Origin: Candidatus Bathyarchaeum sp.
GTDB lineage: Archaea; Thermoproteota; Bathyarchaeia; Bathyarchaeales; Bathyarchaeaceae
DNA length: 37,886 nt
Direction: 5' to 3'
NCBI GenBank assembly: GCA_016930555.1
Contig: JAFGGM010000062.1
Coordinates: 1 to 37,886 of the forward strand
Part shown: positions 1 through 8,234 of the stretch, piece after piece
How positions within the stretch are numbered: position 1 is the stretch's first letter
Layout of the letters: every line of letters begins with the position of its first letter
Program-made: the position numbers and the translations under genes
Notes under the pieces: generated by a model
Told to the model about the DNA's origin: nothing
The model's database searches: none
Seen by the model: the letters and a program-made list of their open reading frames with translations, nothing else

Positions 1-80
1 CGGGGAAGGGATTTGAACCCTTGTGGCGCATGGCACCACCGGTTTTCGAGACCGGCACATTACCGCTCTGTCACCCCGGC
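1..80 (-). tRNA. tRNA-Ser(CGA), 3' end cut by the window edge
   Basis: On the minus strand the 5' acceptor strand GCCGGGG starts at position 80. A D arm closed by ACA/TGT follows, then anticodon stem CCGGT/ACCGG around loop CTCGAAA, which gives anticodon CGA. A long variable arm (GGTGC/GCGCC) marks a class II tRNA, and the T arm is AAGGG-TTCAAAT-CCCTT. The 3' acceptor strand is cut at the window edge, so about three bases are missing. No intron is seen. A TATA-like GCTTTTAAGC (plus 108-117) lies about 32 bp upstream. Confidence 0.95.
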
Positions 81-149
81 AACCAAAGAAGGGTAGAGTT
101 TGTTGTGGCTTAAAAGCGCTTTCACCCATAAAATTGAGAAGGAGAAAGG

Positions 150-1712
150 TTAGCAGCAGTGTGTGTGAAGCGCGTCGTTTGTTTGCTCCAAATAGATGTG
201 CTTTAGCCAGTTTTTGTTGTCTGTGGTGGGGTAGTCTTGGCGGTAGTGGGTTCCTCTGCTTTCTGTTCTGGTGTAAGCAGCTTTTGTCACTAGATAGGCT
301 ACGGTTACCATGTTTTTGAGTTCAAGAAACCGTGTGTTTATTCCATTTTTGCCAATAACAGCCAATCTTGCCTTTAGTCGTTCCAGCTTGTTAAGCATCA
401 AACCCATCTGTTTTTCTTTGCGGATTATCCCAACATAATCCCACAACGCTTTTCTTAGTTCTGTTTTGAGATAATTCAGTTCCTGAGGCTCTATATCAAA
501 AAATACAGTTTCTTTCTGCTTTTGCAGGGTTCCAAGTTTGTTCTTTAGATACTGTTCAGCTTTTTGTGCACCTAAAGACGAAAAAACCACAGACTCAAGC
601 AGAGAGTTGCTTGCTAGCCTGTTTGCGCCGTGTACTCCAGTGCAGGCGCATTCGCCAAAGGCTAGAAGATTAGAGATGGAGGTTTCTCCGTATTCGTTTG
701 TTTTTATTCCTCCGCAGATATAGTGGGCAGCAGGAGAAACTGGAATCAGTTCTTTGGTAATGTCTAAGTCATACTTCAGGCACTCTTTGTGAATCATCGG
801 AAAACGCTCCAAAATGAAGCTTCTACCTTTATGCCTAATGTCCAAGTAAACAGAGCCATGTTTTAGTTCATTAAAGATGGTTCGGGCGATAATGTCCCTT
901 GGAGCAAGCTCTCCCATTTTATCGTATTCCAGCATGAATCTTGTTCCCATATCGTTCACAAGAATTGCACCTTCGCCACGAAGAGCCTCCGAAATTAGAA
1001 AGTGGGGGGCACCAGCCTTGTTCAATGTGGTGGGATGAAATTGCACAAACTCCATATCCTCAATTCTAGCTCCTGCCCTGAGTGCTATTGCTATTCCGTC
1101 ACCTGTAGCAATTTCTGGGTTCGTCGTATTTTGGTAAATGTAGCCGATGCCACCTGTAGCTAAGATGGTTGTCCGAGCAAACACATCATGCACTTTTCTT
1201 TTTTTTATGTCCAATATCTTTGCGCCAATGCATCCCTTGTTTACTAGGATGAGATTGATGGCAAAGCAGTCCTCGAAAACTTCAATGCCCGGGTTTTCGC
1301 GAACACTCTCAGTCATGGCATGTTCTATTTCTTTTCCTGTTGAATCGCCAGAATGCAGCACTCGAGCCATACTGTGTCCGCCTTCTGTAGTTAAATGAAG
1401 CCCATTTTTCGCTTTGTCGAAGGCTACTCCAAAAGAAAGGAGGTTTCGGATAGCTTCTGGACCTTGTTCAGCAAGTATCTTCACCATTCGTTTGTTGGAT
1501 AAGCCAGAACCAACATTTAATGTATCTTCTATGTGCAACTGAACAGAATCATCTTTTCGGGTTACTGCAGCGATTCCACCCTGAGCAAGGTTAGTGTTTG
1601 ATTCCATGATTTCCTTCTTTGTTACAATCGTCACTTTTCCGTACTTTGCGGCTTTTAATGCAAAATTTAGTCCAGCTATGCCGCTTCCGACAACTAGGAA
1701 ATCCGTCTTCAA
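150..1712 (-). CDS. nadB: L-aspartate oxidase
   Basis: FAD-dependent L-aspartate oxidase, which converts aspartate to iminoaspartate, the first step of de novo NAD synthesis; cytosolic. The 520 residues match the usual length. The N terminus carries the dinucleotide fold GSGIAG (residues 9-14). NLAQGGIAAV follows near residue 43. The fumarate-reductase/NadB family core is seen as GEGAILVNDMGTRF and HYICGGIKTNEYGETS, with HGANRLASNSLLE near the end of the FAD domain. A helical C-terminal domain closes the protein. Its ATG overlaps the nadC stop by 4 bp, so it is the last gene of nadA-nadC-nadB. Succinate dehydrogenase flavoprotein is the main relative, but the NAD operon context settles the call. 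Confidence 0.95.
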   Translation of the reverse strand: MKTDFLVVGSGIAGLNFALKAAKYGKVTIVTKKEIMESNTNLAQGGIAAVTRKDDSVQLHIEDTLNVGSGLSNKRMVKILAEQGPEAIRNLLSFGVAFDKAKNGLHLTTEGGHSMARVLHSGDSTGKEIEHAMTESVRENPGIEVFEDCFAINLILVNKGCIGAKILDIKKRKVHDVFARTTILATGGIGYIYQNTTNPEIATGDGIAIALRAGARIEDMEFVQFHPTTLNKAGAPHFLISEALRGEGAILVNDMGTRFMLEYDKMGELAPRDIIARTIFNELKHGSVYLDIRHKGRSFILERFPMIHKECLKYDLDITKELIPVSPAAHYICGGIKTNEYGETSISNLLAFGECACTGVHGANRLASNSLLESVVFSSLGAQKAEQYLKNKLGTLQKQKETVFFDIEPQELNYLKTELRKALWDYVGIIRKEKQMGLMLNKLERLKARLAVIGKNGINTRFLELKNMVTVAYLVTKAAYTRTESRGTHYRQDYPTTDNKNWLKHIYLEQTNDALHTHCC

Positions 1713-2665
1713 AGGGTCATCTCCAAGCTCATATCTAAGACCTTCGCGGAATGCGTCAGATAACCCAAGGATACAACGTTGATTCCAGTTTTGGCATATT
1801 CTTGTATGTTTTCTGGAGTTATCTTGCCTGATGCCTCTAAAAGAACAGAATCGTAAAGGTTATTCTCACGAAGAGTCTTAATGACCCCCTCTATTGCCTT
1901 AGGTGCCATATTGTCAAGCATCACAACACACGGAACTTTCAGGTGCAGGCTTTTGAATTTCTTCGCTGCCCGGATAGCCTCTTCGTGGGAGGTTACCTCA
2001 ATTTCTATGAACTCAACTTTATCCGCAAAGGCTGAAGCTTTGGTTATTGCAGTTTCGATGTAATCTTTTGTTCCCTTGCTTTTCAGAGTTTCAAGATGAT
2101 TGTCTTTGATGAGGATGGCGTCCCAGAGACCAAAACGGTGAGTTAAACCTTCACCCAAAAAGACTGCCTTCTTGTCAAGATACCGTAGAGGCGCTTTTCT
2201 GGTTGCCGCTATCCTAGTGCCATGATCTTTCAGCAGTTCAGCTAAACGTTTAGTTTCTGTGGCTATTCCAGACATTCTCTGAAGCACATTTAAGGCGATT
2301 CGTTCGGTTGCCAGAATATCTTTTTGGGTGCCTTGAATCTCCAGAATAGTTTCTCCACTCAAGACTTGTTTGCCATCTTTGATGCAAATCTTAACTTCGA
2401 GACTATGTCTCCGAAGAAACCAGCTTACCTCCTCGATTCCCGCGATGACACCTGCCTGTTTGGCTTTCAAGAGAGCTTTTCGAGGTTTGTTTTCTGCTAG
2501 AATTGCTGTGCTGGTTATGTCTCCAGCTCCAACATCGTCGCGGTATTCTTTTTTGAAAAAGGATTCTAGCCAAAGGAGATAATTCTTATTTGCTAAAGTG
2601 AGCCCCTTGCCTTTCTGGTAAGCCAATTCAACAAGTTTTTGCCGGTCCAAGGTTTCAAGCCACAT
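1709..2665 (-). CDS. nadC: Quinolinate phosphoribosyltransferase (decarboxylating)
   Basis: Converts quinolinate and PRPP to nicotinate mononucleotide, the third step of de novo NAD synthesis. Family features seen: DVGAGDITS near residue 40, KDNHLE, EIEVTS, VMLDN, and LLEASGKITPENI followed by GINVVSLGYLTHS, which binds phosphate. At 318 residues it is longer than the usual 270-290, with an extra N-terminal helix of about 35 residues. The conserved TRKTTPGLR segment is shortened to TRKAPLR, and the usual glycine triplet before the HR pair reads GEGLTHR. It overlaps nadA by 11 bp and nadB by 4 bp. A nicotinate phosphoribosyltransferase is the alternative; the operon favours NadC. Confidence 0.88.
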   Translation of the reverse strand: MWLETLDRQKLVELAYQKGKGLTLANKNYLLWLESFFKKEYRDDVGAGDITSTAILAENKPRKALLKAKQAGVIAGIEEVSWFLRRHSLEVKICIKDGKQVLSGETILEIQGTQKDILATERIALNVLQRMSGIATETKRLAELLKDHGTRIAATRKAPLRYLDKKAVFLGEGLTHRFGLWDAILIKDNHLETLKSKGTKDYIETAITKASAFADKVEFIEIEVTSHEEAIRAAKKFKSLHLKVPCVVMLDNMAPKAIEGVIKTLRENNLYDSVLLEASGKITPENIQEYAKTGINVVSLGYLTHSAKVLDMSLEMTL

Positions 2666-3578
2666 TTAACATTCTGTCTAGAGCCTTTTTAGCCCTAACC
2701 CTTATATTTTCTGGAATAATGACTTTAAACTGCTCCTTCTCTAGAGCCTCCAGAACAAGCTCTAACGTAGTTCTCTTCATCTGAAGGCATGTTCCTCCAG
2801 GCGGTGCTTGAAAAAACACTTTCTCTGGAAACATTTGCTTCAGCCGCTCTACTACACCTACCTCAGTGGCTATGATGAAGGTTTTATCTGGACTCTTCTT
2901 CACGTAGTTGATCATTCCAGTTGTGCTAAAAACTTCGGTAGCTAAATCCACAACTTCAGGAACACATTCGGGATGAACCAAAACTTTCGCATTCACATGA
3001 AGGGCTTTTGCCTGTTTAAGTCCTTCTGGAGAAAATTTTCTGTGAACATAACACCATCCACTCCAAGGGATGACCTTTTTGTCTGTGTTTTTCATGACAT
3101 AATGTGCCAAATTGGAATCTGGCACGAAAATTACTGTGTCTTCCTCTAAAGAGTTAACCACTTTCACAGCGTTTGCGCTAGTGCAACAAACATCCGATTC
3201 AGCTTTCACATCAGCAGTTGTGTTAACATAGCTGACAACAGCAGCATTAGGATATTCATGTTTCAGTTTTCGTAAACCATCAACATCAACCATGGCAGCC
3301 ATTGGACACTGTGCCTGCGTAGTTGGAATCAAAACTGTTTTCTCTGGATTTAAAATATACGCCGATTCAGCCATGAAGTCAACGCCACAAAAAACTATGA
3401 TGCCCGCATTTGTTTCTGTCGCCTTTTTACTCAATCCATAGGAATCGCCAATGAAATCCGCTACTTCATAGATTTCTGGTCTCTGGTAGACATGTGCCAG
3501 AATTACAGCATTTTTTTCTTTTTTCAGCTGATTTATTCGTTTAATAAGTTTCCTTTCTTCCATTCTGTCACACGGCAT
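2655..3578 (-). CDS. nadA: Quinolinate synthase A
   Basis: [4Fe-4S] enzyme that condenses iminoaspartate with dihydroxyacetone phosphate to quinolinate. The 307 residues match the compact archaeal form. Motifs: AHVYQRPEI, FCGVDFMAESA, CCTSANAV, HPECVPEV and GGTCLQMKRTT. C91, C176 and C264 are spaced as expected for the three cluster ligands. It is the first gene of the NAD operon. A TATA-like box centred near 3609 puts the transcription start a few bases upstream of the ATG at 3578, which fits a nearly leaderless message. A second ATG five codons in (MEERKL) is also possible. Confidence 0.95.
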   Translation of the reverse strand: MPCDRMEERKLIKRINQLKKEKNAVILAHVYQRPEIYEVADFIGDSYGLSKKATETNAGIIVFCGVDFMAESAYILNPEKTVLIPTTQAQCPMAAMVDVDGLRKLKHEYPNAAVVSYVNTTADVKAESDVCCTSANAVKVVNSLEEDTVIFVPDSNLAHYVMKNTDKKVIPWSGWCYVHRKFSPEGLKQAKALHVNAKVLVHPECVPEVVDLATEVFSTTGMINYVKKSPDKTFIIATEVGVVERLKQMFPEKVFFQAPPGGTCLQMKRTTLELVLEALEKEQFKVIIPENIRVRAKKALDRMLNVA

Positions 3579-3604
3579 ATCCTAAAGGTCTAAAGTTTCC
3601 TCAC

Positions 3605-3613
3605 AATTTAAAC
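3605..3613 (-). promoter_or_regulatory. TATA-like box of the nadA-nadC-nadB operon
   Basis: The minus strand reads GTTTAAATT about 31 bp upstream of the nadA ATG, the spacing expected for an archaeal TATA box driving a nearly leaderless transcript. Confidence 0.55.
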
Positions 3614-3616
3614 ATG

Positions 3617-4597
3617 TTACGGAAGTTTTGGCATTACAAGGTCAGCTATATCCAAACTGTTATCATAAATCAGGCGAATCGAAGAAGCGACAACGAGAAG
3701 ATGACGTCCCATCTCTGGGGGAAGGTCGCGAACAGTTGTTTCAATCTCATGAAACAGTGAATCAATTTTCTCTTTCTCAGACCGTACTGACTCCGCCACA
3801 GACACGTCACGAGAAAACACTGCACTGATAGCATTTTCATGAGAGGCATATGCAATGTTGTGTAGCTGTAAAAGAAGTCTCGAAATGTCATCTGCAAGTT
3901 TTGCGCCATCCAACTTGATTACAGTCTCGCCAATAGAAGCAGAGTGATCACCTATAGATTCAACCAAACTGGCTGCTAAACGATAATCCAAACAGTCGAT
4001 GGGTAGAATACCGAGTTTTTCACTGAGCCCGGGATTCTGAATCACAGTCCGAAGAACACGAACCAAAAGGAAATAGAGGCGATTAACTTCGTTGTCCCTT
4101 GCAACAACATTTTTGGCTAACTGCAAATCACCCTCCATGAGAGCAGTCATCGCGTCACGGTGTATTCCTGAAACAATGGAGTATTCTCTTCGAAGAATTT
4201 TTTGGGGCGGAAAAGTTGAGGGCTCTAAAAGAGATTGCATAACGATTTTGGAGTGGTTTTCTTCAACGATCTCCAATCCAACCAAATGACTTGATACCTC
4301 TTTCACTCGATCACGATCTGCTGGACTTATTCTATCCTTAGCTTGAACAGTAATTATGTCATAACCAAGGAGATACTTCTCAATGATTACACGATCAAGC
4401 AAAGAAGAAGGTGTAATCATTGCCAGCTGAGGGGCACGTTCCATATTATATTTCGGATTAACGACAAGCGTTCCATCAGCGGTTTCGTTTACAGAAACAA
4501 CAACCCCACGATCAAGCCCATTTCGTTCAGCCCAATCTTTGGGAAGACAAACGAAAAAGGTTCCGCCGCTTGTTCTTTGAATTTTGCGGAGATCCAT
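3617..4597 (-). CDS. AbrB-PhoU domain regulator (phosphate uptake regulator-like)
   Basis: Archaeal PhoU-family protein of 326 residues. Residues 1-50 look like a swapped-hairpin AbrB/SpoVT DNA-binding domain (RKIQRTSGGTFFVCLPKDWA). Residues about 115-320 are helical with PhoU-like repeats (HRDAMTALMEGD, RDNEVNRLYFLLVR, ESIGDHSASIGETV). PhoU proteins modulate phosphate transport signalling and the AbrB part suggests direct DNA binding, but no pst transporter genes are in the window. It is divergent from DP1. A minus-strand TATA box (4624-4635) lies about 32 bp upstream of the ATG, so the message should be leaderless or nearly so. Confidence 0.85.
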   Translation of the reverse strand: MDLRKIQRTSGGTFFVCLPKDWAERNGLDRGVVVSVNETADGTLVVNPKYNMERAPQLAMITPSSLLDRVIIEKYLLGYDIITVQAKDRISPADRDRVKEVSSHLVGLEIVEENHSKIVMQSLLEPSTFPPQKILRREYSIVSGIHRDAMTALMEGDLQLAKNVVARDNEVNRLYFLLVRVLRTVIQNPGLSEKLGILPIDCLDYRLAASLVESIGDHSASIGETVIKLDGAKLADDISRLLLQLHNIAYASHENAISAVFSRDVSVAESVRSEKEKIDSLFHEIETTVRDLPPEMGRHLLVVASSIRLIYDNSLDIADLVMPKLP

Positions 4598-4623
4598 CTC
4601 TGAATCCTCAAGGAGATATTGAA

Positions 4624-4635
4624 TTATTTAAAAGC
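4624..4635 (-). promoter_or_regulatory. TATA-like box of the AbrB-PhoU gene
   Basis: GCTTTTAAATAA on the minus strand is centred about 32 bp upstream of the ATG at 4597, typical spacing for a leaderless archaeal gene. Confidence 0.55.
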
Positions 4636-4674
4636 AAAACGTATTATTAAGAGTTAAGCAAAAAAATTCTAACT

Positions 4675-4683
4675 GATATAAAC
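4675..4683 (+). promoter_or_regulatory. TATA-like box for DP1
   Basis: GATATAAAC would place transcription start near 4704. That is downstream of the first ATG (4695) but well upstream of the GTG at 4797, which supports the later start for DP1. Confidence 0.45.
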
Positions 4684-4796
4684 TTTTCAGTTAGATGGAA
4701 AAGCCCTTTTTTGTTGAAGGAGAGAAGAGAGTTAATAGGATACTGGACACACATATTACCGTCTCAACAGAAAGGAAACAAAAGGAGGCTAAGAGG

Positions 4797-6338
4797 GTGA
4801 GTGAAGGCACAAGTCTGCAGAAAGCTGTTTCCTTCACATTAGCGTCAGGATATCAGTTAGATAAGGAGGCCTTCGATTTCTTGAACAACATAGCCGAAAT
4901 AGAAGATCCTCTCTTTTTAATTGAAGAAGCGGTTAAGAAAATTGGGGATTTACCTCAAAAACCCCTCTTTATTGACCGAGTCTTTCTAGAGACTATGAGA
5001 AAAGGACCTTGCGCTGAAGAAAAGTTGCCTTCTCCTGTTCCGTCTCCATCCACTACTGAATCAAGGAAAACCTTCAGACCTTACGCTAAAGATGTTGAAG
5101 ATCAAGTAAAAGTGATTACAGACCCAACAAAAAAAATCTGCACAACAGGAACCATCACAGAATATTTGGGATATTTTCAGGATCGGTTTGAAAGGCTGAA
5201 GAAGATACTTCAAAAGAGAATAGATGCCAAAAATGCAGTACCCATATCTGTTGCATTAAAGGCTCCGCTAAAATCGAAGCTTAACGTTATAGGCATGGTT
5301 ATGGAAAAAGTAGAATCCAAAGGAAAGCTCTTCGTGAGAATTGAGGATTTAGAAACAAGCGCCACCGTATTCATATCCTCAAATTTGAGCCGTGAGATTA
5401 TAGCAAAAGCCCGTTCTCTACTTCTGGATCAGGTCGTTTGCATAAGTGTCGTAAAAGGAAAGAGTGATCTGCTTATCGCTAAAGATTTTATCTTGCCAGA
5501 GGTACCCCAGAAGACCCTCCACAAAGCGTCAGAGCCAGTCTACGCAGCCCTTACTTCAGATATTCATGTAGGAAGCAAAAAATTTATGGAAAAAGAGTTC
5601 AGTCGATTTCTAGAATGCCTTAAGGGAAATCGGGGAAATGATAAGTTAAGAGAGTTTGTGGGGCACATAAAATATTTGGTTATTGCAGGTGACATTGTAG
5701 ATGGTGTGGGAATCTATCCAGACCAGATAGAGGAATTGGCGATATCGGATATTTTTGAGCAGTATAGGGAAGCCGCAAAGCTCATCGCGCAGGTCCCTGA
5801 CTACATAGAAGTTATTATTATACCGGGTAACCATGACGCAACCAGAAAGGCGTTACCACAACCTGCCCTACTTAAAGACTACGCAGAACCGTTATGCGAA
5901 GCACGAAAAATACACTCTCTAGGAAACCCCTCCACAGTTAGCCTCCACGGCGTAGATTTACTTCTATTTCACGGACGAAGCTTAGACGACATCGCAGCGG
6001 TTGCCCCCAACGTCAGCTTCGACACCCCGGAAAAATCCATGAAACTCTTGTTACAAAATAGGCACCTTGCACCTATCTACGGAGAAAGAACCCCTATCGC
6101 TCCTGAAAAACGAGACTTCATGGTTATCGAAAAAATTCCTGACATTTTTCATGCTGGCCACGTACATGTGCTCAAATGCAACCAATACAGAGGAACGCTC
6201 ATAGTTAACTCTGGGGCATGGCAAAAGCAGACAGACTTCCAACAGAAGATGGGACTTGTTCCCACACCAGGAATCATACCCATAGTGAACCTCCAGACAT
6301 CAAAGATTTCAACACTAGATTTCACAGAAGCGTGGTAA
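4797..6338 (+). CDS. polB: DNA polymerase II (PolD) small subunit DP1, 3'-5' exonuclease
   Basis: Small subunit of archaeal PolD, carrying proofreading exonuclease activity and binding DP2. From the GTG it is 513 residues. The frame is open upstream to an ATG at 4695 (547 residues), but AAAGGAGG sits 8 nt before the GTG and the TATA box at 4675 would start transcription after the ATG, so I prefer 4797. Order: an N-terminal helical domain (about 1-100), a linker, an OB fold (about 155-240), then a calcineurin-like domain. All metal motifs are intact: SDIHVGS, GDIVDG, GNHDA, FHGRS and GHVHV, so it should be an active nuclease. It converges on orc1/cdc6; DP2 lies 8.5 kb away. Confidence 0.95.
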   Translation: MSEGTSLQKAVSFTLASGYQLDKEAFDFLNNIAEIEDPLFLIEEAVKKIGDLPQKPLFIDRVFLETMRKGPCAEEKLPSPVPSPSTTESRKTFRPYAKDVEDQVKVITDPTKKICTTGTITEYLGYFQDRFERLKKILQKRIDAKNAVPISVALKAPLKSKLNVIGMVMEKVESKGKLFVRIEDLETSATVFISSNLSREIIAKARSLLLDQVVCISVVKGKSDLLIAKDFILPEVPQKTLHKASEPVYAALTSDIHVGSKKFMEKEFSRFLECLKGNRGNDKLREFVGHIKYLVIAGDIVDGVGIYPDQIEELAISDIFEQYREAAKLIAQVPDYIEVIIIPGNHDATRKALPQPALLKDYAEPLCEARKIHSLGNPSTVSLHGVDLLLFHGRSLDDIAAVAPNVSFDTPEKSMKLLLQNRHLAPIYGERTPIAPEKRDFMVIEKIPDIFHAGHVHVLKCNQYRGTLIVNSGAWQKQTDFQQKMGLVPTPGIIPIVNLQTSKISTLDFTEAW

Positions 6339-6350
6339 ATCTATTGCAAA

Positions 6351-6367
6351 GCCTGTTTTAGGCAGGC
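6351..6367. terminator. Small hairpin between the convergent DP1 and cdc6 genes
   Basis: GCCTG and CAGGC can pair around a 7-nt loop TTTTAGG in the 42-bp gap between two stop codons. It is a possible bidirectional end or RNA-processing site. The stem is only 5 bp and no long T run follows. Confidence 0.25.
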
Positions 6368-6380
6368 GCGTTCGGTGTTG

Positions 6381-7616
6381 TTAAGGTCCTGTTAAGCAGG
6401 TAGGAACATAACCCACTAGGTCTCGAAGTCTATCACTGTTACTGAATACCATTCTAACAAGGCTGCGGCCTATCCCCAAACGAATTTTTTTAGTGCGGCC
6501 GTACCGTCCCATACTTACAACCCGGGCATTCAATAGCCCCACCATATCTAACTCGCTGATTAAGCCACTTACTCGCCTCTGAGTCAGTGGCGAGAGACCT
6601 GACTGTTCACATAGTTCACAATATATTCCGTAAATGTCGCCCGTGATGCTGTAGCTAACTTTTGTCTTACCCAAGAGGTAAACACTACACAAAACCAGCT
6701 TGGAGTGGACAGGAAGATTCTCCAAAACCTCAACAATCCTGTCATGTTCTACGCGTTTCTCTGCTTGCCTCACATGCTCTTCGCTGACACAATCCGCTCC
6801 TTCTCGCTCTGCTAACTCGCCTGCAACACGAAGAAGGTCTAAGGCCCGTCTAGCATCACCATGCTCTGCAGCAGCCAATGCAGCACACAAGGCTACAGCG
6901 CTATCCTGGAGAGCATTTTCAGAAAAGGCCACTTGGGCGCGTTTCCAGAGGATTTCTTGAAGTTCAGCTGCATCATAGGGCCGAAAAACGATTTCTTCTT
7001 CACTTAAGGAGCTGAGAACGCGTGGGTCCAAAAATTCCTTGAATCTGAGGTCGTTCGAGATTCCTATTATTGAAGTTCTGCCGTGACGAAGAGTCTCATT
7101 CACTCTAGTTAATTCATATAGTAGCGTGTCACCGCGAGCTTTTATTAGGGCGTCGATTTCGTCAAGAACAACAATAAAAATTTTCTTTTGAGCATCTAAT
7201 CCTTGCTTGAATCTGTCAAAGACTTCTCCGACAGCCAAACCCGTGAAAGGAACCCTCACATCTAATGCTTCACACAAGCTTGAAAGAACACGATATTCCG
7301 TGCCAGCTAGACGACAGTTCACATAGCAGATTCCAACAGATGAACCTAGTTCCCGTGATTTGGACGTAAGCATATTTAGTACATATTTGGTGACGGCGGT
7401 TTTTCCTGTGCCGGTTTTGCCATAAATAAAGGCGTTTGAACAAGGAGACCCCCTCAGAACAGGGGCTACTATGCCACCTAAACAGTTGATTTGTTCATCG
7501 CGGTGGGGCAGTTTTTTTGGAATATAATCATGGCGCATCACTTCACGGTTTTCGAAAATGTGATTACTGCTAAGAAAACGATTGAAAACGTCCTCAAGAG
7601 TGCTAATTTTGTTCAG
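6381..7616 (-). CDS. cdc6: Orc1/Cdc6 replication initiator (AAA+ ATPase)
   Basis: Archaeal origin-recognition and helicase-loading ATPase. Counting from a GTG at 7541 (386 residues): Walker A GKTGTGKT (41-48), Walker B VVLDEID (about 124-130), a sensor-1 region around SIIGISND, a lid domain, then a C-terminal winged helix (about 290-386) that binds origin DNA. The frame stays open upstream and encodes family-like sequence (LEDVFNRFLSSNHIFENRE) before HDYIPKKLPHRDEQI, so the true start is probably further out. The best candidate is CTG at 7616, 9 nt after GAGGAG; no ATG, GTG or TTG is available before the in-frame stop. The adjoining gene-free stretch carries ORB-like sites, the usual arrangement for an initiator and its own origin. 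Confidence 0.93.
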   Translation of the reverse strand: MNKISTLEDVFNRFLSSNHIFENREVMRHDYIPKKLPHRDEQINCLGGIVAPVLRGSPCSNAFIYGKTGTGKTAVTKYVLNMLTSKSRELGSSVGICYVNCRLAGTEYRVLSSLCEALDVRVPFTGLAVGEVFDRFKQGLDAQKKIFIVVLDEIDALIKARGDTLLYELTRVNETLRHGRTSIIGISNDLRFKEFLDPRVLSSLSEEEIVFRPYDAAELQEILWKRAQVAFSENALQDSAVALCAALAAAEHGDARRALDLLRVAGELAEREGADCVSEEHVRQAEKRVEHDRIVEVLENLPVHSKLVLCSVYLLGKTKVSYSITGDIYGIYCELCEQSGLSPLTQRRVSGLISELDMVGLLNARVVSMGRYGRTKKIRLGIGRSLVRMVFSNSDRLRDLVGYVPTCLTGP

Positions 7617-7794
7617 TGCTATATTCTCCTCTAAGAGAGGTGGAGTTATTGCCTCGATTGCATTCCCAGCAGATAAGAACTCTCATAAAAAAAACTAGAC
7701 AATTTGCACAAAAAAGCTAAAGGGAAACAAAATTTTCTTGATAAAATCTGTTTGAGGTTAGTTATCATCTTTGAAGTTTGTAAGTGCACCCCCT

Positions 7795-7818
7795 CACCCC
7801 TTTGTTTCGTGTGGAAAA
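7795..7818 (-). promoter_or_regulatory. ORB-like initiator site 1
   Basis: The minus strand contains TTCCACACGAAACAAAGGGG followed by TG. It has the ORB layout: a TTCCA half, a GAAAC core and a G-run. It is the closest of the three to the remembered consensus and nearest to cdc6. Confidence 0.75.
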
Positions 7819-7820
7819 AG

Positions 7821-7860
7821 GAATCCATTTTATCTTTCTTTGTAGAAAAGAATCCATTTT
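7821..7860 (+). repeat. Direct repeat GAATCCATTTT, two copies 29 bp apart
   Basis: Copies at 7821-7831 and 7850-7860, each preceded by an A-rich run, lie immediately inside ORB-like site 1. They may be accessory initiator sites or part of the unwinding region. No homologous site is known to me. Confidence 0.55.
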
Positions 7861-8002
7861 CGCGGACATTATTATAGTTGAAAAAAATCCCGTTGGAATT
7901 ACTGCGATTTTCAATATTTAATTGCTTTCATCAAAAAAACTAGATCTAAATCTACAATTTTTTGCTATTGAGGCTCGAAAAGAACTCTAGCAGAACTTTG
8001 TG

Positions 8003-8025
8003 CATCCAATGGAAATTGAGGGGTC
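8003..8025 (+). promoter_or_regulatory. ORB-like initiator site 2
   Basis: TCCAATGGAAATTGAGGGGT has the ORB layout, with a near-palindromic TCCAATGGA core and a G-run four bases further on. It is opposite in orientation to site 1 and lies on the other side of the A+T-rich segment. Confidence 0.72.
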
Positions 8026-8210
8026 GGTGCCTCCAAAAATCACTTCTTTAGATTATGCTAACATTTATGCGACGAAGAGTCTACCCTATTTATTGGTAGC
8101 TTGGTTGTTAACTCGAATGTAAAACATTGTGAAACCAAATGGTTTATTCTTAGTTTTTGGTGCTAAAATTTGGAAATAAGCGTGATTAGGGCATTTTACG
8201 TGTATAGACG

Positions 8211-8234
8211 GAACCCCTTGGCTTCTAATGGAAG
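8211..8234 (-). promoter_or_regulatory. ORB-like initiator site 3
   Basis: The minus strand reads TTCCATTAGAAGCCAAGGGG followed by TTC. The TTCCA half and AAGGGGTT arm match the ORB pattern; the central palindrome is weaker. Same orientation as site 1. Confidence 0.65.

Noticed and set aside
7646-7828. 60-aa minus-strand frame upstream of cdc6
   Set aside because: It covers ORB-like site 1 and A+T-rich origin DNA, with no ribosome site; the origin explanation is better.
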